From Lepraria neglecta (Eukaryota; Ascomycota; Lecanoromycetes; Lecanorales; Stereocaulaceae): 64,000 bases of DNA. Positions within the stretch are counted from its first letter, which is position 1. Each line of letters starts with the position of its first letter. The position numbers were made by a program, and so were the translations under genes. The notes beneath the pieces are model-generated. The model was given only the letters and a program-made list of their open reading frames with translations. It had not been told where the DNA came from and did no database searches. Location: positions 4,526,001 through 4,590,000 of the forward strand of contig CM065649.1 of assembly GCA_033220425.1 (NCBI GenBank). The letters are read 5' to 3'. Shown here in pieces: positions 45,221 through 58,555 of the stretch.

Positions 45221-47422
45221 GGCGAGGTTTGGAGTTGAATGGATGAGTATGTGCTGATCTAAGAGGGCACGGAGCGAAATAATAATCGGAAGGAGAATAA
45301 AATGAATGCCTTATATGCCACTATATACCTACCACTGGCATATCTGTAGATTGACACAATACGTAATATGTGACCTTCGGTCAGCACGGTCAGCAAACAT
45401 GATACAGTCATACCGTTTCTTTGACGGTATCTTGGTGACTTCAACCACCAACAAGGTGTTTTACCACCAGGAAGAAGGGGCCGATAATGCAAGTAAGCCA
45501 CGATCCCCTAGCAAGTTTGAAGGTAATCCGTCTTGGCCTATAGAAACCAAATCTTTAGCAATAGTAGAGACCTAGCAATGTCAAAAAACCCATAGCGCCG
45601 GAGTTCAAGACGGGAGAATTTGCAGAGATCGCAATTTACTTTAAAGTCTATGCTCGATGTATAAGCATCGTGCATACAAGACTCGCCGAGTTACTAACCT
45701 CCTGCAGACTTCGTGTTCACATGATCGGGCAGATGTTGCGCCACGGCCGAATCTTGGCTTAAAACCACCATCTCATCATGCACATCGATCGACCTTGATG
45801 GGGATATGTTCTAGCACTTGCGTATCACAATGAGGAATAAAGACCGCCTTACGTAGTATTGTATGTGGCAGGTAGTAGAGTTAGCTGCAAGCCTAACAAT
45901 GATGGCTTACAATATCACTGAGCCCTAATCATCGCACTAAAATGTGAAGGATGCTCCAAAGGAATACGGTACCTTGCGCTGGAAAAATTCTCAGACGACA
46001 ACACGCCTATTTGGACTTTTCATACAACTCAGATTTCCCATATCTTCCACGAGAATATTATCATGAGAGTGCTTATTACTAATATCAAGGATACGAGAAA
46101 GCTGGAAGAAATATTGAATAGCGTCAACCCTGAATCAGCGCTGTGGATCAGCCAAGTGATAGGGGAATCACGAGGGCGGCAAGAGCAGAAATGTTTAGCT
46201 AAACCCATGAGTGATTGGGAGGAGATTGAGCGTTTCTATCTGCAATACTACGAGATTTGGCTTCAATTTGAGCTATCGTCTATGTGAGGCCGACACACTC
46301 TAACACTTGTGAGAACCTTGCATCATGGTAAAAGTCTCATGTCTCATCTAAAAGCTTCGTTTATCATCCTTTTTTGCCTCAGTGGACTGCTTGATCTTCG
46401 AAGCGACTACAGCTTTCGACATGCAGGCCAAGAAAGGGGCGCGCAGTAAAAGCTAAGGCTGGTATTTGGCATTGCAGTATTGTACCAGCTTTGATTAATG
46501 TAGCGATCAGCAGTGCACAGACTGTGGCCGCTTTTCGGCTCATCAAGGGCGGTGAGTGAGCTCGTGGTGCTTCTGATATTATTTAAAGTGGCAGAGCTAG
46601 GGTGATGCACAAATCGAGCAACATAGCATCCATCCATCCTAGAAGACGGCGTCTTAGCATCACGAGAAATATCTAAACGACGGTACCCATAGTATGATAC
46701 CTATTATGTTAACGAAAGTCGCACCCTCGCACTATGATTCTCAACGGGAAGCGATTCTCGCAAGCAAATTCGACGATGATCTCGGTTAGAGAGTACAAGG
46801 GTGTGCTTTAGTTGTCCGTCTCGCAGATTGTATGAGCTAAGATTGCAGTTATAAAGAACCTTCATCTCTATATCTATGAAATCGTGTCAGTCTAACCAAG
46901 ATTCTGTTCGTCAAGATTTGTGGTTCATGTGCGCTGAGTACTCGCTTTCGCTTTCGCTTTCGGTTCGCTAGCGAAAGCGCGTTTCACAAACCGACGCCAT
47001 GTTCCCCTTTATCATCTTCTTTTCACCAATAGACTTCTTTGAAATAGCCGTCTGTTGTTGCTACTGCTACGATGTTATCTGTATCCTTGAGATGTTTGTG
47101 TTGCGTTAGGACGCTAAACATGCATAAATGCTGTTTTCTCGTGAGGCTGAGTGCTGGTGCCGCATTCTGAACTGTGGATGAGATTGCGAAGTGGATTCCA
47201 GGCTCAATGCGCAGTCGTATGCGTGGAGATCAGATTGCATAAAGCGTCTCCTTGTACTGGTTTTCTACCGGTTTTGTTTCTTCAGGATACCTCCAATATA
47301 TATCTGTATCTACTTCCGTCGTGTCCTTCCACCTCCATTCTTTAACTTCTTACTCCTTCTAACCAGACCGCGTGCCCCCCTCAAATCAAAAAAGCCACTC
47401 TTCCTCACCATCCCCACCGAAA
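45221..47422. other. Gene-poor stretch of 2.2 kb
   Basis: The only frame worth mention is 46063-46287 on the plus strand (74 codons; RKLEEILNSV, then SDWEEIERFYLQYYEIWL). Its composition looks protein-like and may be the C-terminal relic of a small fungal protein, but no start or partner exon is clear. The stretch is AT-rich around 45,550-45,900, and the last 150 bases are the pyrimidine-rich leader of the DUF7702 gene. Confidence 0.4.
46943..46979. repeat. CTTTCG repeat and palindrome able to form a hairpin
   Basis: Three tandem copies of CGCTTT are followed by the perfect 12-base palindrome TTCGCTAGCGAA at 46964-46975 and by CGAAAGCG, which pairs with the upstream CGCTTTCG. Nothing nearby suggests a terminator of a known gene. 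Confidence 0.6.
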
Positions 47423-48396
47423 ATGGCCGACAGCACCAACAGCCTCGCAATAGCCACCCTAATCATCTACCTCATCCTCATCCAACCCGTCCTCTACTGC
47501 CTCTGGAAACATAGCAAACGCGGCTTCCTAGGCTACTTCCTCCTAAATTCCTTCTGCCTCCTTCGAATCATAGGAAGCGCGGTCGTGATCCACGCAGATG
47601 CCACTCATACGACTAATAAAAATACTCTTCTTATCAACAGTATTGGACTGTCACCACTGCTTCTCGCATGTGCTGGAGTTCTGCACGAGGCGTAAGTCTA
47701 ACCAGCCTAGATCTTGGCGGTATCTCCTGGAGACAGCGGCTGAAATCTCTACAGAAGACGAGCTCGCAACCCGAAACTTGCCTCACGACTCGAATCGTTC
47801 CTCGTAATCCAATACCACCTTCTCGTTAGCGCTTCTCTTGCCTTGATAATTGTTGGCGTCGTCAACTTGGAGAGTGGGAAGACAGCTACACCAGCTTCGA
47901 CCGTCTTGAAGGCTGGTGCGGCGGTCTTGGCTCTCTCTTGGATCTTGCTCTTTCTGTGGACAATCATGTCAATGGGATCCTTCCAGAGAGACATCAATGC
48001 CCCCGCTTATGCTGATGGCTCGAAGGTTAGCAAGTTCTTATCATGTGGTTGGCATTGACTAATAGAATTGCGCAGTTGCTGTATGGAGTCGTTGTTGCTC
48101 TGCCATTCATGGCTCTCCGTCTGGCTTACGGAGTTACTTCTCTTATGCTCGAACTGGACCATTCATCTTCCACTTTCCTCACGTCCGTGCCGATAAAGGT
48201 GATCTTGAGCGTCGTGCCTGAGATTTTTGTGACGATTGCCTTGGTTGGGGTTGGCATCATGACGAGAAATATCAATAGGGTGGTGGCCGGAGGTTATAAG
48301 CGTGCGGGAGTTGGTGAGGGGTTTCAGATGGGGGCTCAAAGGGAACAGGGGTTGGCGAGCAAGGGGAGGATGACAGAAAGAGTTAATGAGAGATAA
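47423..48396 (+). CDS. DUF7702 multi-pass membrane protein
   Basis: Three exons (47423-47691, 47755-48025 and 48076-48396) with introns of 63 and 50 bases give 286 residues. About seven hydrophobic helices are spread along the chain, the first at LAIATLIIYLILIQPVLYCL. The motif KHSKRGFLGYFLLNSFCLLR matches the family signature after helix 1, and LLACAGVLHEARRARN follows helix 3. The layout recalls seven-helix membrane proteins found only in fungi; no function is proven. The C-terminal 40 residues are cytosolic and charged (basic GGYKRAGVGEGFQ, then MTERVNER). Confidence 0.8.
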
Positions 48397-49176
48397 ATCT
48401 GGATGGAAACGTGAGGGTCACCTTTAGTCTCAGATTGAGAGGGTTTGTGGCGTATTGCAGCTTCTCACCCGCAAGTATAGGTATGGTCAAACGGCGAGTA
48501 TTATTGGGAACGGGTAACAGTGGTAGCAGAGCGATGTATGTTGACTAGTATCACGAAAGGAAAATACTTATTCATCTGTTCCTGATCTTTGACGGACCGG
48601 TAGCCGCTACACTGGGGCGTATCTTGTCCAGGCTTTCGCTTCATCCCTGTATGGCCAGACATAACAGGGTGAGGTTTGAGAGGGTGAGTCCTGGCCCAAG
48701 TAAGAATTCTTCATTCCAAAAGCGGCGACTGTCAATCAATATCGATGAGGAATCTGCTTCGAGAATTGAGAAGGCCATGGCGCAGCTATGCATGGAATTC
48801 TAATTGATGGCTTAGCGCCAGTTGTGAGGAAGTCCGGGGCTGTGTCAAGGCCGGGTTCTCGCAATGTGGACTAAACTTCAGCTACATAACATTGAATCGT
48901 TCTCAGAAAATCCAAGTGTATTACGATAAGCCCAAAAGTTTTTTTAATCTTTTCACGTTGAGGTTACTCCAAGTTGACAACATTCCAGCGAACCTTGATG
49001 CGTCCTCACGCGGCTGAGACCTCTTTCCCTTAGGCAACTGTCAGCTTGGATCTCTCATCTGGTCTCAAAGCAATATATTTAAACTTGCTCTGCACTGTCC
49101 TGAACAAGCATATCCTACTTACTCGGTAAGGCTACTTCAGCGGCTTACTCAGAATCAACGGCTACAAAGTCCTGCG
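48397..49176. other. Intergenic, 0.8 kb
   Basis: 3' end of the DUF7702 gene and upstream region of the STAND relic. No supported gene or repeat. Confidence 0.5.
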
Positions 49177-52100
49177 ATGATGGATCCTTTATCTGCCTCA
49201 GCTAGTATCGCTGGCCTACTAAGCACGGCTGATGTGGTTGTGCGGCGTCTCTACAAATACATCAAAGCAGTAAGAGCAGCCGAAAAGGAGATATCTGAAT
49301 TCTCAATGGAGATCACCAACCTCTATGGAGTATTGAGCAGTCTCCAATCGGCAGCCTCTCGGTTTGAGAACGCGGATTCCGGGCTGTCATTACAAGAACG
49401 AACCATGCAGCTGCATCACATCCACGCTTGTTACGACACCTTGGATGGCATACGGTCCCTGCTCGAAAAGGACGGCCCCTTTATGTCCAAATCTAGAATG
49501 GATGTCATTAAGAGAAGGCTTCACTGGCCGTTATCACAGACGAAAACAAAGACACTAATTGAGGAGGTGGGAAGACACAAGCAAAACGTAACCCTTGCAT
49601 TGAACGCAGATACGCTATCAGCCCTTCTGACAGCGTTGTCCCGACAAGGAGCTATTTCGCATGATATCGAAGATGTCCGAAACCAAATGATGGCCGTGTC
49701 TATGAGTGATGCACGGAGACGTGTTTTGAGGTCTTATGCCGAGGTTGTCGTACCTCATAAATATCTTTCCGCAGCTGTGAAACTTCGCCAGATGGGCACT
49801 GGTCTCTGGATTTCCGAAGAGACAAACTTTGAGCCTTGGCTGAACAGCAGCCGTGCGAAGCTTCATCTGACTGGTGAGTAATTCATTTCATTGCAAAGGA
49901 CCCACTAGGTCCCTTTATGACAACCGTAGTGAACAATTCTGAGGCTAAGATTCATCATCAGGTATCCCTGGCGCTGGGAAGACGGCGATCATCCTCGAAG
50001 AAATTACTAAGCATGTTTGTCCTGGATCAGCCATGACGTTCTATTTCTTTGACTACAAAGACCCATGACGCCAGGAATGTGTTAGGCACTTTAACGAAGC
50101 AGATTGCATCTCAGGATGAACAGTGCTATGAGACTGCAGAGACTCTTTACCAAAAGCATTACCAAGATGGCGAAATGATGAGACCCTACATTATTGAAGA
50201 CGTCAAGCAATGTCTAGTCGACATGATGAAAACCTTAGATCATGCATACATTGTAGTAGATGCTCTAGACGAGTGCACTACTGATCGCTCTTCAGTCCTG
50301 GAACTCTTACATGACTTGAATGACTTCGAGAACGACAGTGTCAAGACTCTTTTCACCGGAAGAGATTTAAACGGACATTCAACACGCGCTTCACGACTAC
50401 ACCAGGATCTCCATCGCGGCTATCTAATAGCCATGACATACGATTGTATGTTGATAGCGAGAATGCTAGGCGAACGAAAATGGGGAGTCTACGTATTCGA
50501 GGTCCAGACCTGAAAGAAGAAATCAGGGAAAGCCTAGTGAGCGGGGCAGAAGGGATGTAAGTTGCCATCTTTATTTCGCTGATGGCTGAAGAGGAAGCGG
50601 TCCTTCGCCGCTGACCATGCCCTACACGATGTACTCCTTCCTTGTTTAGCGAGTAAGGTCTAACTCAACCTAGGTTCCGGTGGGTAGCTTGTCAGATGGA
50701 CCATATCTGCGGGTTGAGCAACGACAGATCGCGCCATGACGCTTTGGAAAAATTACCATCGGATCTCCAAACCAAGATTCTCGAAAGAGTCAATCTGGGT
50801 AATGAGGAGAACCAATTAATATTCAAAAGAACGCTATATTGGATACTTTGGGCGGTCTCTCCCCTGCCACTGAGCGCTTTGTCCGAAGCACTATCCGTCA
50901 ACATGTGATACCACTCTCAATCACGACGCCGTTGTTGACACAGGCGATTTTGCAGTGGTGTGGAAGCCTTATCAGATAATCTCCAGGAGCGGACACGTTA
51001 GAGTTGGCCCACTATACAGTCAAAGAATCCTTGGAAAGCATCGATGTGCTGAGACACCCTCAATTTTCCGAATACTGAGCTGATGTGTCGAAAGACGCTG
51101 TGAAGCTTGCGATGACCAGTCTGACTTATCTGAACTTCGATAACTTTGACGTGCAACATACCAAAGACCTGCGACTGGTCACGAAACGAATGGAAAAGTA
51201 CAAGTTCCTCGTATCTTGCGTTAAGCATTGGGATAACTATACTCGAGCTGTAGAAGACGACAAGTCTGTGCTTCAATTGTTACAAAACTTCTTCAACCCT
51301 AGTCGGACAAATCAGTACCTTGCATGGATCTCCAGTATAGTTGCCATTTCAGCAGTGAATGTCAGGTCGCAAAGAGCTCACGGTGAGCAGACAACGGAAT
51401 TGGACTATAACGCACTGGATAAGCAGCTGGCTCGGATGGGTGACTCATCGCCCCTACACTGGGCTGCTATGCTGTCACTGCCGTCGCTTTGTCAGTGGTT
51501 AATCAAGAGGAACTGTGGCGTTAATCGAAGCAGCCAAGCTTTCGGAACACCTCTATTTGCTGCAGTTTCCGACGCCTGCGATTGGGACTCCATAGAATCG
51601 CTTCCATTGCGCGAGATCACGCGTCATTGCAGACGTTAGACTGCAAGAGTTCTCATAAATGCGGGAGCGGACTGCAATGAAAAATTTCGTGAATTCGATG
51701 AAAAAGGCATACTGGCCAATGAGACTTCCATACTATTCGCAGCTCTATCAGGTCCGGGAGACGACTAGGCTGTGAAGCTTCTGTTGGACTCAGGAAGTCT
51801 GTGTGATAAGGTTAGCATCGATTTTCTAGCGGAAAAGAAGAATCAGAACCTTGGGCTTTTCCAGCAACTACGGGAACAAAATGTCGAGACTCGATATATC
51901 AAACACTTCCGAGAACTCGCTATCAGGGCCCACGTAGAATGGGACAATGTCTTTAACGATACAAGTGCACCTGGACTCAACAAATTCCTCTCCGGTATTG
52001 ATATTCCGAAGGCGTTCTTCAGCGCTGTTCACTTTGGTGAACTGGCAATGACGAAATGGCTAGCTCCTATCGTAAAAGATCGTGAAGGCCGTGGAATCAA

Positions 52101-54664
52101 TGTTACCACGGAAAGGGATCGCACAGCGCTCCACATAGCATGTCTTCAAGATCATCCAGAGATTTTCAGGCACTCATTGAGGAGGGGGCCGACCTTTATA
52201 TATCAGAGTTGACTGGCACCACAGCTTTGATGCTGGCCGCTGGCAATACAAATCCCGATTGCGCCGCAACATTACTTCGTCATGGTGCTGATTTGAGACC
52301 AACAGATGAAGCTGGTTTGACAGCCCTTCATGAAGCGGCAGAACATGAGACCATTCGAATGCTGGACACTTTGATGGAATTCAGTGTCGAGAATCCTGCT
52401 AGACCTTACATCAAGACCCATGACGGACAGACGCTGCTACATTGCGCAGCATTGGGAGGGTCAGTCAAGGTCATGGAACAAGTGTTGAATAGTTTCGAAG
52501 AGGCTAGTGTCCACGAACGCGATCAATACGGTGCCACTTGTCTTCATTGGACAGCTTCAACAGGCTCTCTACCAGCCGTCAACTATTTACTAGATCTTGG
52601 ATTAGTCGTGGATGAAAAGGACAACCATGGGGCGACACGTGTCCTTGTAGCTATCGAGAGCACTAATGGCTCCGCCGAAATGATCAGGCTTCTCCATTCC
52701 AGGGGCGCAAATCTCAATGCCGGACTTCGTAGAGGCATCCTGTTGTTCTATCACATTGACGCCTTCCAAAAGCATGGTAATCAAAACATGCTCGATTGCT
52801 TCCATTATCTCCTAGAGAAAACGACTAACATAAATCACACCGATACAGGAGGGAACAACGCGTTAAATAGGCTGTGCATGGCTATACCTGACCGCTTCAG
52901 TGATTTTATTGAGTAGATGTTGATCGCTCTTCTCAAACGTGGATGCAGTATGACCATGTGTAACGCCTAAGATTTCTCACCATTCCAGCTCCTAGTCAAT
53001 GGGTGGTCAATGCTGAGAGATGAAAAGTATCGAGTTTTCAGTGGGTACTGTCCCATGCATAAAAGATAGGAGGATGTCGATCTAATCCTTGAGTTCAACG
53101 GAATATGTCCCGAAATAGGACTCATCAAAGCTCTCTTGAAGTACACTGAGGGCGGAGCCGGCAGTCTGGGCCCAAGTGTAAATTACGAGGGATCAGGGCT
53201 GTTGAGCCTTGCGATAAGAACAAGCGACGAGGAACTCATTGATGCGGTGTTGATGTATGACAACGAGGTTGACAGAAGGGATAGATTGCCAGACGACGAT
53301 GGGATACCTAGCAGATCAGATTCACTTCCGATAGAAGCAAAGACCCCTCTCGAATGGCTTTGTTTTGGTGAAGTGTTGAGCACTAATGTGATTACCAAGA
53401 TCCTTGACTTGTCACACGCTCTTGAGAAACAAGGGTATTTTGGTATGATGCCCATGCACATTGCAGTCAGGAGAGTAACTGGGCTGTCCTTGGCGAGCTG
53501 TTGAATAGAGATCTCGACGCCGAATTTTTAGACGACCTTTCAAGGACACCTTTAGCGGATGCATGTGTGGCGAATGATCCGGAGGCCATAAGATTGATCT
53601 ATGAAAAAAGGGCTAGAAAGATAGCCAAAAATGACACATATGCTCTACTTGCTGCATTTGAAAAGGGATTTACGGACGTAATCTCCGCTCTTTCGGGTAT
53701 GCCTGAGCTTAGAATTGACTGGCGGGCTACTTTCTGGTACCGGCTCAAAATACCTTCGAGAACGCCTGCATTCGACGACGTCACCTACTTCCACGTTGTC
53801 GCATATCATGGCTATGATGATATATTGGACTTGCTGCTGAGCTTAGGTCTGGTCTCTGACATCAACATTAGAACAAGCAAAGGCAACTACATGGCGCTAT
53901 TTCTTGCTATCAGCAATAGGCACCACAAAGCTGTTTCTCTCCTGTTCCCGCGACGCAATCGGGCTTACACCGGTCATGCTGGCAGCGGAGCAAGGACATA
54001 TTGAAATTCTTGATCTCTTGAGAGAGAGGAAAACTGATTTTAAAGTAAGAAATCTAATCGGAGGTTCTGTCCTTCATGGTGCCTGTGCAAGAGGCCAAAC
54101 CCTTGTGATACCAGGTTTACTTGAAATTGGGCTTACCTTCACACAATCGGATATCCTTGACCGTACGCCTCTGGCCTGGGCGATCACAGCGAAGCCTGAC
54201 TTGATGAATTCATCATGCACCATGTGGCCATTACGCAACACACTTCTCATCAATTAGCGGAAATAATCGATGAGTCGGCCGACCGCCAAGATACTTCGAT
54301 GTTGAAGTGGTTGCTCGATCAGTCGGACGCCCAGAAAACGTATGACGCTCTCAATAATCATGCTGAGTACTTTACGCTTCATTTAGCCGCTGGATGCAAT
54401 CGCGTAGACATTCTCGAGATTTTACTCAATGCCGGTGCGGAAATCGACCGATCAAGTCCAAAGATGGATTCTGCATTGGCTTGTGCCGCCCACATGAGCA
54501 GATTTGGAGCAGTTCAATTCGTAGCTAACAAAGGTGCAAAGGTGATGTCTATCGCAGCTGATGAAACTCAATACAATGCCATTGAGGCAGCCAAGAACTA
54601 TCCTCAGATTCAGCAATGGTTGCGCGACTTTTATCAAGATGCCAATTCCGCTGTCGACGCATAG
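49177..54664 (+). pseudogene. Wreck of a NACHT-ankyrin STAND receptor (NLR-like)
   Basis: The first exon (49177-49873) is whole and encodes the fungal STAND N-terminal domain (DPLSASASIAGLLSTADVV). Splicing to 49962 brings in the Walker A motif GIPGAGKTAIILEE. Beyond this the frame changes repeatedly, but the order of domains is kept: Walker B-like YIVVDALDEC near 50,250, a winged-helix-like region with LYWILWAVSPLPLSALSEAL near 50,850, then at least ten ankyrin repeats to 54,664 (examples TALMLAAGNTNPDCAATLL, TLLHCAALGGSVKVMEQVL, TCLHWTASTGSLPAVNYLL, HLAAGCNRVDILEILLNAG). About ten interruptions split it into nine open pieces. Intact relatives sense non-self and can trigger regulated cell death. 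This copy is dead as a full-length gene; a short N-terminal product remains possible. Confidence 0.85.
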
Positions 54665-55532
54665 GTGGCTGAGAGCCACCAGACGACGCTCGCGCCGACC
54701 AGCAGAGGTTCATAGGGGTTACATTTCACCCTATGACTTCATGTGCCTTCCACGAAGATAAGAGTAGGATTTTGAGCAGAACGTCAGAGCCTAAATTCAG
54801 CCTTGCTTCACGCTGGAGAGCTTACATAAGAGTCGTTATGTCAACCCACTGGCACTTGAACTCGCTGGGGTTCATGGGATCCAAGCCATGACTGCAGGAC
54901 GAGTGTGAGATAGTCCTTGAATGGAGCCAGTCTTCAAGTCCCCTGCAGTTCGCACCTCCATATCTCATCAGCAATGGAGGCTGATAACAAGGGGTTCACT
55001 GGGCACTTTCGAAAGAGTTCTCACGGACACCTGCCATCTCTTCAACGCTTTTTGGGGGTGGGGACCGGCATAATAGAACTGACAGAGCGAGCCTGAAAGA
55101 GTTGAGTCGGTGCCACTACAGATGGTGGGACTAAGGCGCTTGCCATTGGCTTGGATGAATACCTCCTGTCCTAACCTCCTACAGGGCGGCCGCCCCATTC
55201 AGGTTGGATGCCTCAGAGGAGTAGGTGGCTAATTGATGTATACGGGAAAGCAACGACAGCCTACTGTATTAGTGGACATCGTAGACAGAAAGACTAAGAC
55301 TCTAGAACCGACGATTTATCTCATGAAAGAAGTCACTTTTTGTGGCAGAAGGTCACATCAATGATAATTCTGCGGCTGTAGACCAGTCTAAAATCGGAGG
55401 AGTGAACGACTGCATGCAATGTGAAGCTGTCTATATATGCTTATAAACTTATGATATAGTTGATAAGCTCAAGCGTTCAAGCCGGGCTTGTGCTGCTTCG
55501 ACGAGTGCAGATCTAGACGAATCGTTAGTAAA
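54665..55532. other. Spacer between the STAND relic and NUP82
   Basis: No gene is supported. A perfect GC palindrome, GGGCGGCCGCCC, lies at 55184-55195. The right part, from about 55,400, is the 3' region of NUP82. Confidence 0.5.
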
Positions 55533-58357
55533 CTACCCAACTGATTGGCTGCGAAGGGCTTGGACGTCAACATACTCTCTTTCCAATAACTTCATCACCT
55601 GCGTAAATTTTGCTTTGCGTAAATCGAGGGGTATCATATACGTATCTTCATCAATCGTCTGGCTATCGTCCTGAGAACTCTCTTTGGCACGAGCGATCAG
55701 GTCGTCTGCTAGATCTCTCGCCTGTGCTCGCATTAGCTATTGCCATGTAACATAGAGGCATCTAGAACAGCAACGTACCTCACGGCATCTCTGCCACGTC
55801 TCGGAGGCCATCTCCTCATCCTCTTCATGCTCTGGATCTGGTGCTGCAATAGACTCCTGGGTCTGCTCGACTTCAGAGATCCAAAGCTTTTCTTTCTCGC
55901 TTAATTCGTTGCCACCATGCTTGCTAAACTTTCTCCTCAAAGCCTCATGACGGGCGGCCAGCTCTTCGTGTTTGCTCCGGACGTTCTGAAGTCGTTGATC
56001 GAGGCGGGGATGGTCCTTGCCTTTGCTGCTGCCCAAGTAGGCATTTGCATCTTCGTCCGCAATCCTTTCGGCATGTTGTGCAACTTCGTTTGCTCTGCTG
56101 ATCTGATCGCGAAGCTCATCTCGCAACCGTTCGCAGCGGCGGAAAAGGTCTGCTGCTGCTAGGCCTAGCTTGTGGGTTTCTTGACTGATAACGCGATGTG
56201 CCTGCGTCATGAGATCAAGGGTCATGGTTGATAGCCGTATCTCCTCTCTCATCAATCTCTGATGACGGGTCTGGACATGGCTTTTGAGAAAGCTTGGTAG
56301 AGATGAATCTGCGAAAAAGACGTCGGGCGCCTGGTAGGTCTGTCTTGGAGGGCCGGGGGTGAATACGTTCATCTCTGGAACGTAGGTTTCCTCCCCGTCA
56401 TCGTCAAATTTCGGAGCGGGTTCAGGATGTGGGCTATCTAGAGTCGCGGCCCGGGCCTTACCATTAACGGCTGTCAGTAGGAAGTAGCCTAGATCAGTGT
56501 CTTGGAACACCAAGCAAGCAGGGACCGATGGCTGGGACACGGAATCTTGATCTTGGTTGAAGGATAGTATTGGCTCTCTTAGTGTTCCCGGGCCATTTTT
56601 GATAATGTCCATACGGAAGGAGGCACCTATGTGATCATTGCTTTGTAGCTCCTTTTCAAGGCTTTGTACCCATGGGTCGAGCGAGAAGAAGAACACACCA
56701 TTACTATGGGTAACAAAGAACGAATAACGCGAGTCCACGTCTTGGCTGAATGTGGGCCACTCCAAATCGAGCAATTCAGAAGATTTTAGGGTATCGAGCC
56801 CTTCAAGAACGACCAAGTAAGGGTCTTTCGGAGGCGGTAGTTGGTGACTGGGCTGTGAAAGGGAATTGAATCAGCCATCCGAGTTAAAAACAGCCCAATG
56901 AGATAATAGACTTACTTTCTTACGTGGGAGCCATTGACCCTCCACTCCTTCCAGATCTAGACACACGTAGACCCTGCCACTTCGTGTCATAAGACACACT
57001 ACAGACCCGGAAATACCGTGTTCTTCTAGCCAATCCGCTTCCGAGTCTGATTCCTCATCACTCATGAATTCATCAGGATTTAGTTTGCCTGCAATGACGT
57101 GGATGTCGGACAGCTCCAGATCATCATCCACCTCCTCAGAAAACATTTGGAAAGGTCCTTGCAATCTCGGAATTGGGCCTGGATGAGAGGGGCGGCTGTA
57201 GATTTCATGTTCTGGAGAGGAATCGTCCTCTGCTTTCGTTAGTGTTGGCTCTTGCTTGTCTAAATCCTGTATCCAGTCATATTGGTCACGGTATTGCTGC
57301 GACTCCAGTGCATCTTTTGCGTCTTCTTCCTGGTGTAATGGGGCCTTCTCTACAATGGTGCTTGACAGAGAAGGCAATAATGTCGATGATGGTTGCCATT
57401 TGGAGGGAAGCAAAGGACATAAAGCATAGATGTCGCCACCTTTCATACCGAGCCATAGAGTCATCGCCGACCAGGCCGATTCATCGGCTAGGCCACCGCC
57501 TCCAAAACAGGCGGAGGCGACTTCCAACCCCAGAGCATCTGACGAGAAGCTTCTGTTCCTCCCGAATCTGTCCGGAAAGAAATTGTCCTCCTCTGATGCA
57601 CCTGTCACTAATTTCTTGAGATCAACAGCAAGTGAAGGGCTGTCCGAGGACCAGCGGTTGTCTTGGTTGAATTCCCAAAGGCGTACCACAGCGTCAGCGG
57701 TTATCGTGACGAAGCAGCTGCTCGCGACGCCGTATGGGTGCCACAAGATGTTCGTCACTTGTGATTGAGATAGAACGTGAGTGGTTGGACCCACGGTGTA
57801 CGTCTTGAGTTTGATTGCTTTATTTGGTAGTTGACCGTATAGGGAAGAGTCTGGGAGTAGCGCAAGGTGGACTGTATGAGACGTCAATATAGCAAGCAGA
57901 TTGCCATTTGGAGATATTGACAGTTGACGGATCGGTTCGCCAACGGAGACCTTGAGAACCTAGATAATTCCCCAGTTAGCTAATGTCTTAATCTCGCATG
58001 CAGTCGCCATACCCTATAGCTACCATCCTCAGGACCGTCCTCATCACTTCGTCTCTTATCTCCGTCGGTAGTAGGCTTAGGTTTCTTCGATGGTGTTGCC
58101 TGCAGCTCCTCGTACTCATTCTTGAGGATAGAGAGATCTGACCACCGAATGTCTTTCCCTGCAACTAGAAAAACCTCTGTTTTCCTGTGTGCGATTGTCT
58201 TGACTGGCCCCTCATAGCTATTTCCATTTTCTCGCTGGGCCGAGCCTCTGCGCGTCGGCTGCGCTGGTGTTGAAGAGTATTTGGAGGTGTTGAAGAGTTG
58301 GAAACCAGGCGAAGGCCTGGAGAGCCACTGGGGGTTGTAGTCGATTATTTTAGGCAT
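55533..58357 (-). CDS. NUP82: Nucleoporin Nup82 (Nup88 homologue)
   Basis: Four exons on the minus strand: 58357-58013, 57959-56916, 56852-55779 and 55736-55533. The introns are 53, 63 and 42 bases, all in phase 0, giving 888 residues. The N-terminal 550 residues form a WD40-like propeller (IRQLSISPNGNLLAILTSHTVHL, VTNILWHPYGVASSCFVTIT, VVRLWEFNQDNRW, SVVCLMTRSGRVYVCLDLEG), broken by an acidic, Ser-rich loop at about 340-400. The last 250 residues are a coiled coil (LRDELRDQISRANEVAQHAE, RHEALRRKF, AKFTQVMKLLEREYVDVQAL). Nup82 anchors the cytoplasmic filament complex with Nup159 and Nsp1 and is needed for mRNA export. Divergent from CBC2. Confidence 0.9.
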
Positions 58358-58555
58358 GGCGATAGCTAAAGGTAGGAAGATGTGAACAAGAGCTCCGGTG
58401 AGGTCAGGAAAGCTCGTGTCTTTCCGGACATGCCATGGTGAACTTTTTATGTCAGTTGAGACCTGAAAGTCGCGTAGGCGCGCTTTTCCTTAGCGCCAGA
58501 GCTCTAGTTGCTCTCCACCCTTGCCTTTCATACAACCAAAGCTCAAAGGGCCATC
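58358..58555. promoter_or_regulatory. Compact bidirectional promoter of NUP82 and CBC2
   Basis: Only 198 bases separate the two start codons. A pyrimidine-rich run leads to CBC2. Two genes of mRNA export and cap recognition share this promoter. Confidence 0.6.
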
